A DNA stretch of 64,000 nucleotides from Quadrisphaera setariae (GCF_008041935.1 NZ_VKAC01000017.1:25961-89960); one strand, 5' to 3'. Numbered from the stretch's first letter, positions 25,969-37,188 are shown. The notes: a model not told the origin generated them from the letters alone. Numbers and translations: made by a program.

Positions 25969-26801
25969 GCGAGCAGGCGGGCCGGGGAGGCCAGGCCGGT
26001 CGTGGGGAGGCGAGGCTCAGGGCCGAGCACCTGCGCCTGGGGTACGAGGGCCGGGTCGTGGCCGAGGACCTCTCCCTCGTGGTGCCCGACGGGTCCTTCA
26101 CCGCGGTGGTCGGCCCCAACGCCTGCGGCAAGTCGACGCTGCTGCGCGCCTTCTCGCGGCTGCTGCGCCCGCAGGGCGGGTCGGTGCTGCTCGACGGCCG
26201 GGTGCTGGCCGGCTACAGGCCCAAGGAGGCGGCTCGGCGCATCGGGCTGCTGCCCCAGTCGGCGAGCGCGCCCGAGGGCATCACCGTGGGCGACCTCGTG
26301 GCCCGCGGCCGCTACCCCCACCAGGGGCTGGTGCGGCAGTGGTCGGCGGCCGACGAGGTGGCCGTGGCCGACGCGATGGTCGCCACCGGCGTCGACGAGC
26401 TGCGCGACCGGCTGGTGGAGGAGCTCTCCGGCGGCCAGCGCCAGCGGGTGTGGGTGGCGGTGGCCCTGGCGCAGCAGACCCCGCTGCTGCTCCTCGACGA
26501 GCCGACCACCTTCCTCGACATCGCCCACCAGGTCGAGCTGCTCGACCTCTTCGCCGACCTGCACGAGGCGGGGACGACGGTGGTGGCCGTCCTGCACGAC
26601 CTCGGCCACGCCGCGCGCTACGCCACCCATCTCGTGGTGGTGGACGCCGGCGACGTGGTGGCCGCCGGGCCGCCGGCGGACGTGCTCACGGCGGAGCTGG
26701 TCGAGCGCGTGTACGGCCTCGCGTGCGTCGTCGTCCCCGACCCCGTGACCGGGACGCCGCTGGTGGTGCCGCGCGGCCGGGAGGAGCGCCGCTCCCGCTG
26801 A
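25965..26801 (+). CDS. Iron-siderophore ABC transporter ATPase
   Basis: This 278-residue FecE/FhuC-type ATPase has Walker A GPNACGKST, Q-loop LLPQSASAP, signature LSGGQRQRV, Walker B LLLLDEPTTFLD and the switch His in VLHDLGHAARYA. GRYPHQG is the usual siderophore-ATPase motif after the Q-loop. It has a 15-residue Gly/Gln/Arg-rich leader before LRAEHLRLGYEG. The start GTG at 25965 overlaps the permease stop and has GGGGAGGGG just upstream. It completes a full importer (lipoprotein, two permeases, ATPase) under one iron box. Confidence 0.92.
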   Translation: MSEQAGRGGQAGRGEARLRAEHLRLGYEGRVVAEDLSLVVPDGSFTAVVGPNACGKSTLLRAFSRLLRPQGGSVLLDGRVLAGYRPKEAARRIGLLPQSASAPEGITVGDLVARGRYPHQGLVRQWSAADEVAVADAMVATGVDELRDRLVEELSGGQRQRVWVAVALAQQTPLLLLDEPTTFLDIAHQVELLDLFADLHEAGTTVVAVLHDLGHAARYATHLVVVDAGDVVAAGPPADVLTAELVERVYGLACVVVPDPVTGTPLVVPRGREERRSR

Positions 26802-26840
26802 CGCCCGCTGCGGCCGCTGGGGGCCGTTGACCCGACGAGG

Positions 26841-26858
26841 TATCTTGAGCTCAAGGTA
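26841..26858. promoter_or_regulatory. Palindromic operator-like site upstream of aconitase
   Basis: TATCTTGAGCTCAAGGTA is an 18-bp inverted repeat with a perfect 12-bp core (CTTGAGCTCAAG, 26844-26855). A TTGACC hexamer lies 8 bp before it (26827-26832). The position about 95 bp upstream of the acnA start suggests an operator for an unidentified dimeric regulator. No binding protein is encoded next to it. Confidence 0.5.
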
Positions 26859-26951
26859 CTTCAGCCAGCCATGCCCGATGACGAGTGATCACCAGGCGTG
26901 GGCGAGGATGGTCTGCGGTCACCGGAGATCGGGTCGAGCGGGAGGACGGGC

Positions 26952-29819
<2,868 letters not shown>

Positions 29820-29840
29820 CCAGCGCTTCCGGTCTGACGC

Positions 29841-29887
29841 AGAGGCCGGTCCGGCGTCCCCGCGAGGGGGCGCTCGGGCCGGCCTCT
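29841..29887. terminator. Strong hairpin terminator between acnA and sugar ABC operon
   Basis: The outer arms AGAGGCCGG (29841-29849) and CCGGCCTCT (29879-29887) pair perfectly, and an inner CCCC-GCGA-GGGG stem-loop extends the structure with small bulges. It sits between two convergent transcripts and can end both. Confidence 0.75.
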
Positions 29888-29926
29888 CTCCGTCTGTCGT
29901 CGTCGCGCACCCGGTGAGGCTGGGGG

Positions 29927-30823
29927 CTACTCCTTCACTGCGCCCTCGGCGCTCGCCATGATGCGCTTCTGGAAGACGAAGAACAGCACGGCCACGGGGA
30001 TGGTCATGAGCAGCGCCGCCGCCAGCTTCAGCGGGTACTGGTTCGACTGCCCCTGGCCGCCCGAGGCGAGCTGCGCGACCAGCTTGGTGAGGGTGATGAG
30101 GTCGGGGGAGTTGGTCGCCACGATGAAGTGGCTCAGCTCGTTCCACGACGCCTGGAAGCTGAGGATCGTGATGGTGATGACCGCCGGGCGCGCCATCGGC
30201 AGGACCACCGACCAGAAGGTGCGGAACGCGCCGGCGCCGTCGAGCTTGGCGGCCTCCTCCACGCTGCGGGGGATCGCGGTGAAGAAGTTCCGCATGATGA
30301 ACACCCCGGCGGCGTCGGCCATGAGCGGGATGATCAGACCTGCGTAGGAGTTGTAGATCCCCAGCTGGTTCAGCACGAGGAACTTGGGGATGAGCAGCAC
30401 CACGCCGGGCACCGCCATGACGGCGATGAACAGCGCCATCACCAGCGACGACCCGCGGAACTGCAGGCGTGCCAGCGCGTAGCCCGCCAGGCAGCTGAAG
30501 AAGACGCGTCCCGCGGTGACCGACAGCGCCACCACCACGCTGTTCGTGGCGGCCAGCCCGAACGGCAGGCCGGAGAAGAGCTGCTCGTAGGCGCTGAACG
30601 TCGGCGGCACGGGCACGAGGTCGAGGGGGGAGGCCGTGGCCTCGGCGTCGGTCTTGAGGCTGTTGGCCAGCTGCACGAAGAACGGCAGCACGTAGACCAG
30701 CGCGAGCACCGCGAGCACGGTGTACGACGTCGCCGTCGTCCACCGGAACCGCTTGCCCGAACGGGGCGCCGGCTGCGCAGCGGGTGCGGGTGCCGCCGAG
30801 CGCTCGGCCGTCGTCGTCCCCAT
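29927..30823 (-). CDS. Carbohydrate ABC transporter permease (MalG type)
   Basis: This 298-residue inner permease has six predicted spans, starting TATSYTVLAVLALVYVLPFF. The ATPase-coupling EAA loop reads EEAAKLDGAGAFRTFWSVVLP split around residues 195-215. The C-terminus QKRIMASAEGAVKE is typical MalG-family. ATG at 30823 overlaps the TGA of the partner permease by one base (TGATG), so translation is coupled; AGGAG lies 5 nt upstream. No ATPase gene is in the cluster, so it likely borrows a shared MsiK-type ATPase encoded elsewhere. Confidence 0.9.
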   Translation of the reverse strand: MGTTTAERSAAPAPAAQPAPRSGKRFRWTTATSYTVLAVLALVYVLPFFVQLANSLKTDAEATASPLDLVPVPPTFSAYEQLFSGLPFGLAATNSVVVALSVTAGRVFFSCLAGYALARLQFRGSSLVMALFIAVMAVPGVVLLIPKFLVLNQLGIYNSYAGLIIPLMADAAGVFIMRNFFTAIPRSVEEAAKLDGAGAFRTFWSVVLPMARPAVITITILSFQASWNELSHFIVATNSPDLITLTKLVAQLASGGQGQSNQYPLKLAAALLMTIPVAVLFFVFQKRIMASAEGAVKE

Positions 30824-31887
30824 CACCGCTCCTTCAGCACGGCGCGCTGCACCAGCGACAGCACGACGATGATCGCGAAGAGGATGAACGCGATGGCCGC
30901 GCCCTGCCCCCACTGCTGGTTCACGAAGGACGACGTGTAGCTCAGGTAGGCCGGCGTGATGGTCGTCTTGGCCGGGCCGCCCTGCGTGCCGGTGTAGATC
31001 TGGTCGAAGACCTGCCACGTGCCGACCAGGCCCAGCGTGAGGACCGTGAAGAGCGTGGGACGCAGCATCGGCACCGTCACGTGGACGAACCGCTGCCAGG
31101 CGTTGGCGCCGTCCATGGTCGCCGCCTCGGACACCTCGCCGGCGATGTTCTGCAGCGCGGCGAGGAACAGCAGCATGAACGTCCCCGACGTCGTGAAGAT
31201 CGCCAGGATGATCAGCGCCGTCATCGCCACGCTGGGCCCGGCGAGCCAGTCCCACCAGGAGACGCCGAGCAGGCCGTGGTCGGCCAGGACCGCCGGCGCG
31301 GAGTCGATCCCGACCGCGCCGAACAGCAGGTGCAGCACGCCGTCGGGGTCGGCGAACCAGTTCGGGCCGTTGATCCCGAGCCACGCGAGCACCTGGTTGA
31401 CCGCGCCGGAGGCCCCGAAGAGGAAGAGGAAGACCACGGTGATGGCCACCGAGCTGGTCACCGACGGGAAGTAGAACGCGGTGCGGAAGAACCCGCGGCC
31501 GCGCAGCAGCCGGTTGTTGACGGCCGTCGCCAGCAGCAGCGCCACGACGGTCTGCGTCGGGACGACGAGCAGCACGTACCAGAGGTTGTTCCGCAGGGCC
31601 GTGCCGAGGTCCTGCGTGGGCAGACCGCCACCGGCGAGCAGGTCGGTGTAGTTCTGCAGGCCGACGACGGGGACGCCGGCCGCGAACGGGCTGCCGCGCC
31701 CGCGCCAGTCGGTGATGGACACCCACAGCGCCATGAGCACGGGCAGGGCGATGAACAGGAGCACGAGCGCCAGCGCGGGGGCCGTGAACAGCCAGCCCGC
31801 CCCGGCCTCGCGGCGGCGCGCCTGGTGGGAGCGCCGCCGCGGGGTCACGGGTGTGGTGGCCGCGCTCGGGGTGGTGAGAGCGGCCAC
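30823..31887 (-). CDS. Carbohydrate ABC transporter permease (MalF type)
   Basis: This 354-residue partner permease has a basic N-terminus (RRRSHQARRREAG), six predicted spans beginning GWLFTAPALALVLLFIALPV, and the EAA loop SEAATMDGANAWQRFVHVTVP around residues 255-275. Between spans 3 and 4 there is a roughly 60-residue insertion (GINGPNWFADPDGVLHLLFG onward). The gene starts 3 nt after the binding-protein stop. Confidence 0.9.
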   Translation of the reverse strand: MAALTTPSAATTPVTPRRRSHQARRREAGAGWLFTAPALALVLLFIALPVLMALWVSITDWRGRGSPFAAGVPVVGLQNYTDLLAGGGLPTQDLGTALRNNLWYVLLVVPTQTVVALLLATAVNNRLLRGRGFFRTAFYFPSVTSSVAITVVFLFLFGASGAVNQVLAWLGINGPNWFADPDGVLHLLFGAVGIDSAPAVLADHGLLGVSWWDWLAGPSVAMTALIILAIFTTSGTFMLLFLAALQNIAGEVSEAATMDGANAWQRFVHVTVPMLRPTLFTVLTLGLVGTWQVFDQIYTGTQGGPAKTTITPAYLSYTSSFVNQQWGQGAAIAFILFAIIVVLSLVQRAVLKER

Positions 31888-31890
31888 GGG

Positions 31891-33183
31891 TCAGCTCCCC
31901 GAGCTCTTCAGGGCGGTCTCGAGGTTGGTCTGGGTGCGCTGCAGGATCGCCTGCGGGTCACCGTTCGCGAGGCCCTCGAGCTGGGAGTTCAGGTCGGTGA
32001 TGACGTCGGAGACGCCCTCCTGGTTGGGCACCGCGGTGGCGTAGGACGCTCCGGCGAGGAAGGCCGCCTGCGCGGGGAACTCCTGCTGGAACGGCTGCGC
32101 CGCGCTCTGCAGCGACGGCATGACGCCGAACGCCTTGGCGAAGGAGAGCTGCTGGTCGGAGGAGGTCAGGTCCTCGACGAGCTTGACCGCGGCCTCCTTG
32201 TTCTTGCTGTCCGCGGCGACGCCCCAGCAGTTGGTGAACGTCAGCGTGCCCTTGCCGGCCGGGCCGGCGGGCAGCTCGACCACCTCGTACTCCACGTCCG
32301 GGTAGTCGCTGGCCATCGACCCGACCAGCCAGTTGCCCTCGATGGTCATGGCGGCCTTGCCGGTGCCGAACGCCTCCCCGCCCCAGCCCGCGCCGAGGTC
32401 CGCGGCGAACTTGTACGACCCGTCCGCCATGAGCGACTGGACGTACTTCAGCGCCTCGACGTTCTGGGCGCTGTCGGCGGTGGCCTTGCCGTCCTCCACC
32501 AGGCCGCCACCGGCCTCGGCCATGAAGGCGCCGAGGCGGGAGTACTCCGCCGAGGTCGACAGCCCGACGACGCCGTTCCCGGTGAGCTTCTGCGCGACGG
32601 TCTTCAGCTGGTCCCACGTGGTGGGGATGTCGGCGTCGGTCAGGCCGGCCTTCGTCCACAGGTCGGTGTTGATGACCAGCGCGAGGGTGGAGAAGTCCTT
32701 CGGGGCGCAGTACAGCTTCCCGTCGCGGGTGAAGGCCTGCTTGAGCACCGGGTAGAAGTCGTCGGCGTTGCTCAGCTGGTCCCCGTACGCCTCCAGCGCG
32801 CCGCTGGCGGCGTAGGAGTTGAACAGGTCGGAGGAGACGTAGAAGACGTCCGGCGGGGTCTTCGCGGCGAATCCCTGGCTGAGCTCCTGCGCGAGGTCGG
32901 AGGCGGCGCTGACGCGGGCCGGCGTGCCCGACTCCTTGCTCCAGGCGGCCACGGCGTCGGTGACGGCGGTGGTCTCGGCCTGGCCGGAGGAGCCGATGAG
33001 CACCTGCAGCTGGCCGCCACCGCTCGCGCCGTCGGAGGAGCCCTGCGAGCCGGTGTCGCTGAAGCCGCTGCCGCCGCAGGCGGACAGCACCAGGACGCCG
33101 GCGGCCAGGACCGCGCAGGTCGCGAGGGACCGGCGGGCGCGGCGCCCGGAGCGCGGGCGGCGGGTGGAGGTGCTCTCGGACAT
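31891..33183 (-). CDS. Sugar ABC transporter substrate-binding lipoprotein
   Basis: This 430-residue family-1 extracellular binding protein has an Arg-rich N-terminus, a hydrophobic helix and a lipobox LSAC with the lipidated Cys at 36, then a Ser/Gly linker. The mature domain has VTDAVAAWSKESGTPARV, DVFYVSSDLFNSYAA, APKDFSTLALVINTDLWTKA, and GKAAMTIEGNWLVGSM, all usual for MalE-like proteins. The sugar is not identifiable. ATG at 33183 has GGAGAC 7 nt upstream. It follows lacI by 61 nt on the same strand. Confidence 0.9.
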   Translation of the reverse strand: MSESTSTRRPRSGRRARRSLATCAVLAAGVLVLSACGGSGFSDTGSQGSSDGASGGGQLQVLIGSSGQAETTAVTDAVAAWSKESGTPARVSAASDLAQELSQGFAAKTPPDVFYVSSDLFNSYAASGALEAYGDQLSNADDFYPVLKQAFTRDGKLYCAPKDFSTLALVINTDLWTKAGLTDADIPTTWDQLKTVAQKLTGNGVVGLSTSAEYSRLGAFMAEAGGGLVEDGKATADSAQNVEALKYVQSLMADGSYKFAADLGAGWGGEAFGTGKAAMTIEGNWLVGSMASDYPDVEYEVVELPAGPAGKGTLTFTNCWGVAADSKNKEAAVKLVEDLTSSDQQLSFAKAFGVMPSLQSAAQPFQQEFPAQAAFLAGASYATAVPNQEGVSDVITDLNSQLEGLANGDPQAILQRTQTNLETALKSSGS

Positions 33184-33244
33184 GGGGGTCTCCTTCGTCG
33201 TCGTCTTCGGCGTGTCAGGGGGCGGTGCGGGTCGCAGGTGCCGG

Positions 33245-34282
33245 TCAGGGGCCGTGCCGGACCACCAGCCGGGGTGCCAGCAGGTGCTGCTGCGGGGGAG
33301 GGGGACCGTCCGGCCCCGCCTCCACCTGGGCGAGGAGCAGGTCGACGGCGAGGGTCGCGGCCTCACCGACCGGCTGCGCCACGCTGGAGACGCCGATCGC
33401 GGCAGCGACCGGGGTGTCGTCGAAGCCGACCACCTCCAGCGGCCGGCCCAGCCGTGACGCCGCGCCGCGGGCGCCCAGGGCGAGGGTGTCGCTCGCGCAC
33501 ACCACGGCGCTGGGGCCCGTGCCGGCGCCGGTGAGGACGGCGCTGACGGCCTCGAAGGCGGCACCGGTGGAGTCGGGCACCTGCAGCTCCACGGTCGCGG
33601 CGGGGGAGACCCCCGCGTCGGCCAGCGCCCGCGCCCAGCCGCGCCGGCGGTCCTCGCCGGTGCCCGAGCCGTCCGGCCACCCGAGGTAGGCGGGCGCGGC
33701 GTGCCCGGTGGCGAGGAGGTGCTCGGTGGCGGCCCGGGTGCCGGCGGCGCCGTCGACGTCCACCCAGCAGTGGTCGGTGCGCACCGGCTCGCCCGAGCCG
33801 GGCGTGGGCCAGGGGCGGCCGAAGGTGGCGAACGGGACGCCGCGCTCCAGCAGCCAGGCGGTGCGGGCGTCGCCGTGGTGGGTGCTGGTGAGCACGAACC
33901 CGTCGATCTGGCCCGTGGAGAGCAGCTCGTCGTATCGGGAGACCTCGCCGGCGTCGTCGTCCGCGGTGAACAGCACCACCCGGTACCCGCGGCCCTGCGC
34001 CTCGTCGACGAGGGAGTGCAGGAACCTGTCGAGCACCGAGCCGCTGATGCCGCCGTCCCAGTGCATGAGGCGCAGCCCGAGCGTGCGGGCGCGGTTGGTC
34101 CGCAGCTGCCGCGCCGCCAGCGACGGCCGGTAGCCGAGCTCGGTCACCGCTGCCAGGACGCGCTCGAGGGTCTCGGGAGCCACCTTGTCGGGCGCGTGGA
34201 GGGCGTTGCTCACCGTCTGCCGGGAGACGCCCGCGGCGCGGGCGACGCTGACCAGGGTGGCGCGGTCGTCCGTGCTGGCCAC
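33245..34282 (-). CDS. LacI-family transcriptional repressor
   Basis: This 345-residue protein has an N-terminal LacI helix-turn-helix (TLVSVARAAGVSRQTVSNAL) with the hinge ALHAPDKVAPETLERVLAAV and RPSLAARQLRT, then a periplasmic-binding-like sugar domain (GLRLMHWDGGISGSVLDRF through EVVGFDDTPVAAAIGVSSV). The start GTG at 34282-34280 has a perfect AGGAGG 6 nt upstream. It probably controls its own operon and the divergent glycosidase through the operator at 34356-34371; the inducer is likely a sugar released by that enzyme. Confidence 0.92.
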   Translation of the reverse strand: MASTDDRATLVSVARAAGVSRQTVSNALHAPDKVAPETLERVLAAVTELGYRPSLAARQLRTNRARTLGLRLMHWDGGISGSVLDRFLHSLVDEAQGRGYRVVLFTADDDAGEVSRYDELLSTGQIDGFVLTSTHHGDARTAWLLERGVPFATFGRPWPTPGSGEPVRTDHCWVDVDGAAGTRAATEHLLATGHAAPAYLGWPDGSGTGEDRRRGWARALADAGVSPAATVELQVPDSTGAAFEAVSAVLTGAGTGPSAVVCASDTLALGARGAASRLGRPLEVVGFDDTPVAAAIGVSSVAQPVGEAATLAVDLLLAQVEAGPDGPPPPQQHLLAPRLVVRHGP

Positions 34283-34355
34283 AGGCCACCTCCTCTCGCC
34301 GTCAGCGGCTGCGGAGCGCCGCCCGCTGCGGGTCGCCGGGCTCCGTCGCCGTTCC

Positions 34356-34371
34356 GTTTGATCGTTCAAAC
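34356..34371. promoter_or_regulatory. LacI-family operator
   Basis: GTTTGATCGTTCAAAC is a 16-bp palindrome centred on CG, the centre typical of LacI-family operators. It is the only such site in the intergenic region between lacI (start 34282) and the glycosidase (start 34452), and about equally far from both. Confidence 0.82.
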
Positions 34372-34451
34372 CGGTCGTGAGTACTGTCGTGTCGACCTCC
34401 GGGGATGTCAACTCCACGATCCCCCTCCCGCCGACGCGAAGGAGTCCGACG

Positions 34452-36632
34452 GTGAGCTCCGGCCACTCCCACCTGCTCGAGGCGCAGCCCGCGCCGGCCC
34501 CCTCCGCACCGGGTGGGCGGATGCTCCAGCCCTGGCTGCACGACCTCGTCGCCGCCCTGGCGCCGCCCGTGCAGCTGTGGTGCGGACCGGGCGGTCCCGT
34601 GGGCTCCCTGACCTCCGCGGTACCGGTCCCGTCGGCCTCCGCGCAGGGGGCGCAGGGCCTGTGGTGCGGTGACGTGCGGGTGCTCTGCGCGCTGGTGGCC
34701 ACGGTCGGCGGCTCCGCTCCGACCCCCGTGCTCGCCGCGCCCGACGGCGCAGACGGCCAGCTCGTGGTGTCCGTGGCCCGCGGTCTCGGCGACGACGCCC
34801 CGGACCCCACCGTGCGCCTGGAGCAGCACCGCCGCGTCAGCCCCGACGGGCTCGTGGAGGACCTGGTGCTCGTCAGCTCCGCGCGCACGCCCGTGAGCAC
34901 CGAGGTGACCGTGCACCTGGCCGCCGACCTCGTGGCCATGGACGTGGTCAAGGGCGGACGCAGCGCGCCCGCCGTGGCACCCCGGCAGGACGACGACGGC
35001 GGGGTCGGCTGGCAGCGCGACGGCGTGAGCGCGCAGGTGGTGGCCCCCGGCGCCGCCGTCGTCGTCCGCGGAGCGGTCGCCGAGCTCACCTGGCGCGTGG
35101 ACCTGGCGCCGGGCCAGCGGTGGAGCGCCTCCTGGCGGCTCGACGCACGCGACGCGGGGGCCGTCGTGGCCGGGGCCCCCCGCGCCGGCTGGGCCGACCA
35201 GCTGGGCGTCGCCAGCGGCGACCAGCGCCTGGCGCGGTGGGTCGCGCGGTCGCTGGAGGACCTCGAGGCGCTGCGGATGCGCACCACGGGTGGCGACGCG
35301 GGGCCGATGGGTGACGACGTCTTCATGGCCGCCGGCGCGCCCTGGTACTTCACGCTCTTCGGGCGCGACTCGCTGTGGTCGGCGCGGATGCTGCTGCCGC
35401 TGGGCACCGACCTGGCCGCGTCCACGCTGCGCGTGCTCGCCGCGCGCCAGGGGACGGAGGACGACCCGGCCACCGGCGAGGAGCCGGGCAAGGTCCTCCA
35501 CGAGTTGCGCCGCGCCGCCAGCGAGGCCGAGCAGGCCGGCGGCACCGCCTTCCTGCCGCCGGTCTACTACGGCACCGTCGACGCGACGTCGCTGTGGGTG
35601 TGCCTGCTGCACGACGCGTGGCGCTGGGGCCTGCCCGCCGCTGACGTCGAGCCGCTGCTGCCGCACCTGGAGGCGGCGCTGGAGTGGATGGCCACCGCGG
35701 CCGAGCGCGGCGGCGGCTTCCTGCGCTACGCCGGAGCGGGGTCGGGCACGGGGCTGGCCAACCAGGGCTGGAAGGACTCCGGCGACGCCGTCCAGTGGTC
35801 CGACGGGCGCCTGGCCGCCGGACCGATCGCGCTGTGCGAGGTGCAGGGCTACGCCCACGAGGCGGCGGTCGGCGCCGCGGCCCTCCTCGACGCGTTCGGG
35901 CGCGCCGGCGGACAGCGGTGGCGGGCGTGGGCCGCCGAGCTCGCGGTGCGCTTCCGCGAGCGGTTCTGGGTGGAGGGCGAGCTGGGGCGCCACGTGGCGA
36001 TCGCGCTCGACGCCTCCGGGGCGCCGGTGGACTCGGTCACCTCCAACCCGGGCCACCTCCTGGGGACCGGTCTGCTCACGCCGGCGGAGTCCGCGCTGGT
36101 GGCGCGCCGCCTCGTGCAGCCCGACCTGGCCGAGGGCCGGGGGCTGCGCACGATGAGCTCGCTCATGGCCGGGTACTCCCCGCTGAGCTACCACGGCGGG
36201 TCGGTGTGGACCCACGACACCGCCATCGCCATCACCGGCGCCGCCCGCGACGGGCACGCCGAGGCCGTGGCGGTGCTGTCCGCCGGGCTGCTCGACGCCG
36301 CGGAGGCGTTCGGCTACCGGGTGCCCGAGCTGCACGGCGGGGAGGCCCGCTCTGGGCCCGGCGGTGTGCCGGCACCGGTGCCCTACCCGGCGTCGTGCCG
36401 CCCGCAGGCCTGGTCGGCGGCCTCAGCGGTGGCGGTGCTCACCGCGCTGCTGGGCGTCCGCCCCGACGTGCCCGGCGGGCGGCTGTCCGTGGCGCCGGTG
36501 CCCGGGGCGCCGTTCGGGGCGCTGCGGGCGTGCGGCCTGCAGGTGGCCGGCTCACCGCTGCGCGTGGCCGTGGAGGACGGGTCGGTGAGCGTCTCGGGCG
36601 AGGGGGCCGAGGGCCTGACCGTCACGGCCTGA
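34452..36632 (+). CDS. Glycogen-debranching-type glycosidase (amylo-alpha-1,6-glucosidase-like)
   Basis: This 726-residue cytoplasmic enzyme has an N-terminal beta-sandwich domain (about 20-240: LWCGDVRVLCALVAT, RRVSPDGLVEDLVLV) and an (alpha/alpha)6 barrel (about 260-700). The barrel has PWYFTLFGRDSLWSARM (about 297-313; the Asp in GRDSL is a likely acid or base), NQGWKDSGDAVQWSDG, and SYHGGSVWTHDTAIAI. These are the actinobacterial debranching-enzyme motifs, but the true substrate could be a small glucoside imported by the adjacent transporter. GTG at 34452 follows GAAGGAG (34438-34444). It is divergent from lacI. Confidence 0.82.
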   Translation: MSSGHSHLLEAQPAPAPSAPGGRMLQPWLHDLVAALAPPVQLWCGPGGPVGSLTSAVPVPSASAQGAQGLWCGDVRVLCALVATVGGSAPTPVLAAPDGADGQLVVSVARGLGDDAPDPTVRLEQHRRVSPDGLVEDLVLVSSARTPVSTEVTVHLAADLVAMDVVKGGRSAPAVAPRQDDDGGVGWQRDGVSAQVVAPGAAVVVRGAVAELTWRVDLAPGQRWSASWRLDARDAGAVVAGAPRAGWADQLGVASGDQRLARWVARSLEDLEALRMRTTGGDAGPMGDDVFMAAGAPWYFTLFGRDSLWSARMLLPLGTDLAASTLRVLAARQGTEDDPATGEEPGKVLHELRRAASEAEQAGGTAFLPPVYYGTVDATSLWVCLLHDAWRWGLPAADVEPLLPHLEAALEWMATAAERGGGFLRYAGAGSGTGLANQGWKDSGDAVQWSDGRLAAGPIALCEVQGYAHEAAVGAAALLDAFGRAGGQRWRAWAAELAVRFRERFWVEGELGRHVAIALDASGAPVDSVTSNPGHLLGTGLLTPAESALVARRLVQPDLAEGRGLRTMSSLMAGYSPLSYHGGSVWTHDTAIAITGAARDGHAEAVAVLSAGLLDAAEAFGYRVPELHGGEARSGPGGVPAPVPYPASCRPQAWSAASAVAVLTALLGVRPDVPGGRLSVAPVPGAPFGALRACGLQVAGSPLRVAVEDGSVSVSGEGAEGLTVTA

Positions 36633-36657
36633 CCCGCGCCTCCCGCGTGACCACGGC

Positions 36658-36681
36658 GGGGAGGGGCGGGGAGGGGCGGGG
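36658..36681 (+). other. G-quadruplex-forming tract (five GGGG runs, 1-nt loops)
   Basis: Five runs of four guanines are separated by single A, C, A, C bases, within an 89-bp gap after the glycosidase stop. It also reads as two and a half copies of GGGGAGGGGC. One-nucleotide loops and four-base runs favour a very stable parallel quadruplex in DNA and in the 3' end of the glycosidase mRNA. Any effect on transcription is inference. Confidence 0.75.
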
Positions 36682-36721
36682 TGTCGGCGGCGGGTGCTGG
36701 ACTGCGCCGCGTGATGCACCC

Positions 36722-37090
36722 GTGAGCGCGCACGTGCCCCCCGGCTGGCCCCGAGAGGTCCACCCGCCCGACACCGACGGCTTCACCCGCACCGCCAGCG
36801 CCTGGCTGCTGGACCTGTGCCCGCCCGACTACCGCGGGCACGACGTGCTGGTGCGCCACCCGCTGGTGCTCGCCGTGCTCGCCGGCCACCACGTCGCCGC
36901 CCAGGCGCAGGGCCAGCGGCGGGCCGTGGCCACGCTGCGCACGGACCTCGCCGGCGCCGTGGGCGTGGACGTGGTGGAGCGCGCCCTGGACGCGCTCGAC
37001 TCCGAGCAGGCGCGCCTGGCGGCGGCCTCGCGGGGCGTGGCGCTGGTGGCCGAGGCCCTGCGCGGCGTGAGGCGGCCACCCCGGCTGTGA
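36722..37090 (+). CDS. Hypothetical protein, 122 residues
   Basis: This small soluble protein begins MSAHVPPGWPREVHPPDTDG and is otherwise helical: TASAWLLDLCPPDYRGHDVLV (about residues 24-44), then HPLVLAVLAGHHVAAQAQGQ and RTDLAGAVGVDVVERALDAL. Third codon positions are GC-rich along the frame, which supports it being real. Similar short proteins starting with V-P-P-G-W-P and containing a conserved D-Y-R motif occur next to other genes in actinobacteria; I know of no function. The GTG start has no obvious Shine-Dalgarno. It lies between the G-quadruplex tract and dxs. Confidence 0.65.
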   Translation: MSAHVPPGWPREVHPPDTDGFTRTASAWLLDLCPPDYRGHDVLVRHPLVLAVLAGHHVAAQAQGQRRAVATLRTDLAGAVGVDVVERALDALDSEQARLAAASRGVALVAEALRGVRRPPRL

Positions 37091-37124
37091 CGGGCGCGTG
37101 ACGTCGGGCACACCAGCGCTGAAG

Positions 37125-37146
37125 GTGTGCAGGTGGTGTGCAGGTG
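37125..37146. repeat. Perfect tandem 11-mer upstream of dxs
   Basis: GTGTGCAGGTG occurs twice head to tail, a spacing of about one DNA turn. It lies about 40-60 bp before the likely dxs -10 element and may be two sites for one regulator. Confidence 0.6.
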
Positions 37147-37182
37147 CCGGCTCGCCCGACGGGTGCGATCAGCCCCGCTGCC

Positions 37183-37188
37183 TAGACT
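37183..37188 (+). promoter_or_regulatory. Likely -10 element of dxs
   Basis: TAGACT lies about 60 nt before the dxs start, leaving a leader of roughly 50 nt that includes the ribosome-binding site. No good -35 hexamer is visible. Confidence 0.4.

Noticed and set aside
34452..36632. Classical glycogen debranching enzyme GlgX
   Set aside because: GlgX is a GH13 enzyme; this protein has the GDE-type (alpha/alpha)6 barrel motifs and sits with an importer, not with glycogen genes.
36658..36681. A CRISPR-like or satellite repeat
   Set aside because: The tract is a single 24-bp G-run array without spacers; quadruplex formation explains it better.
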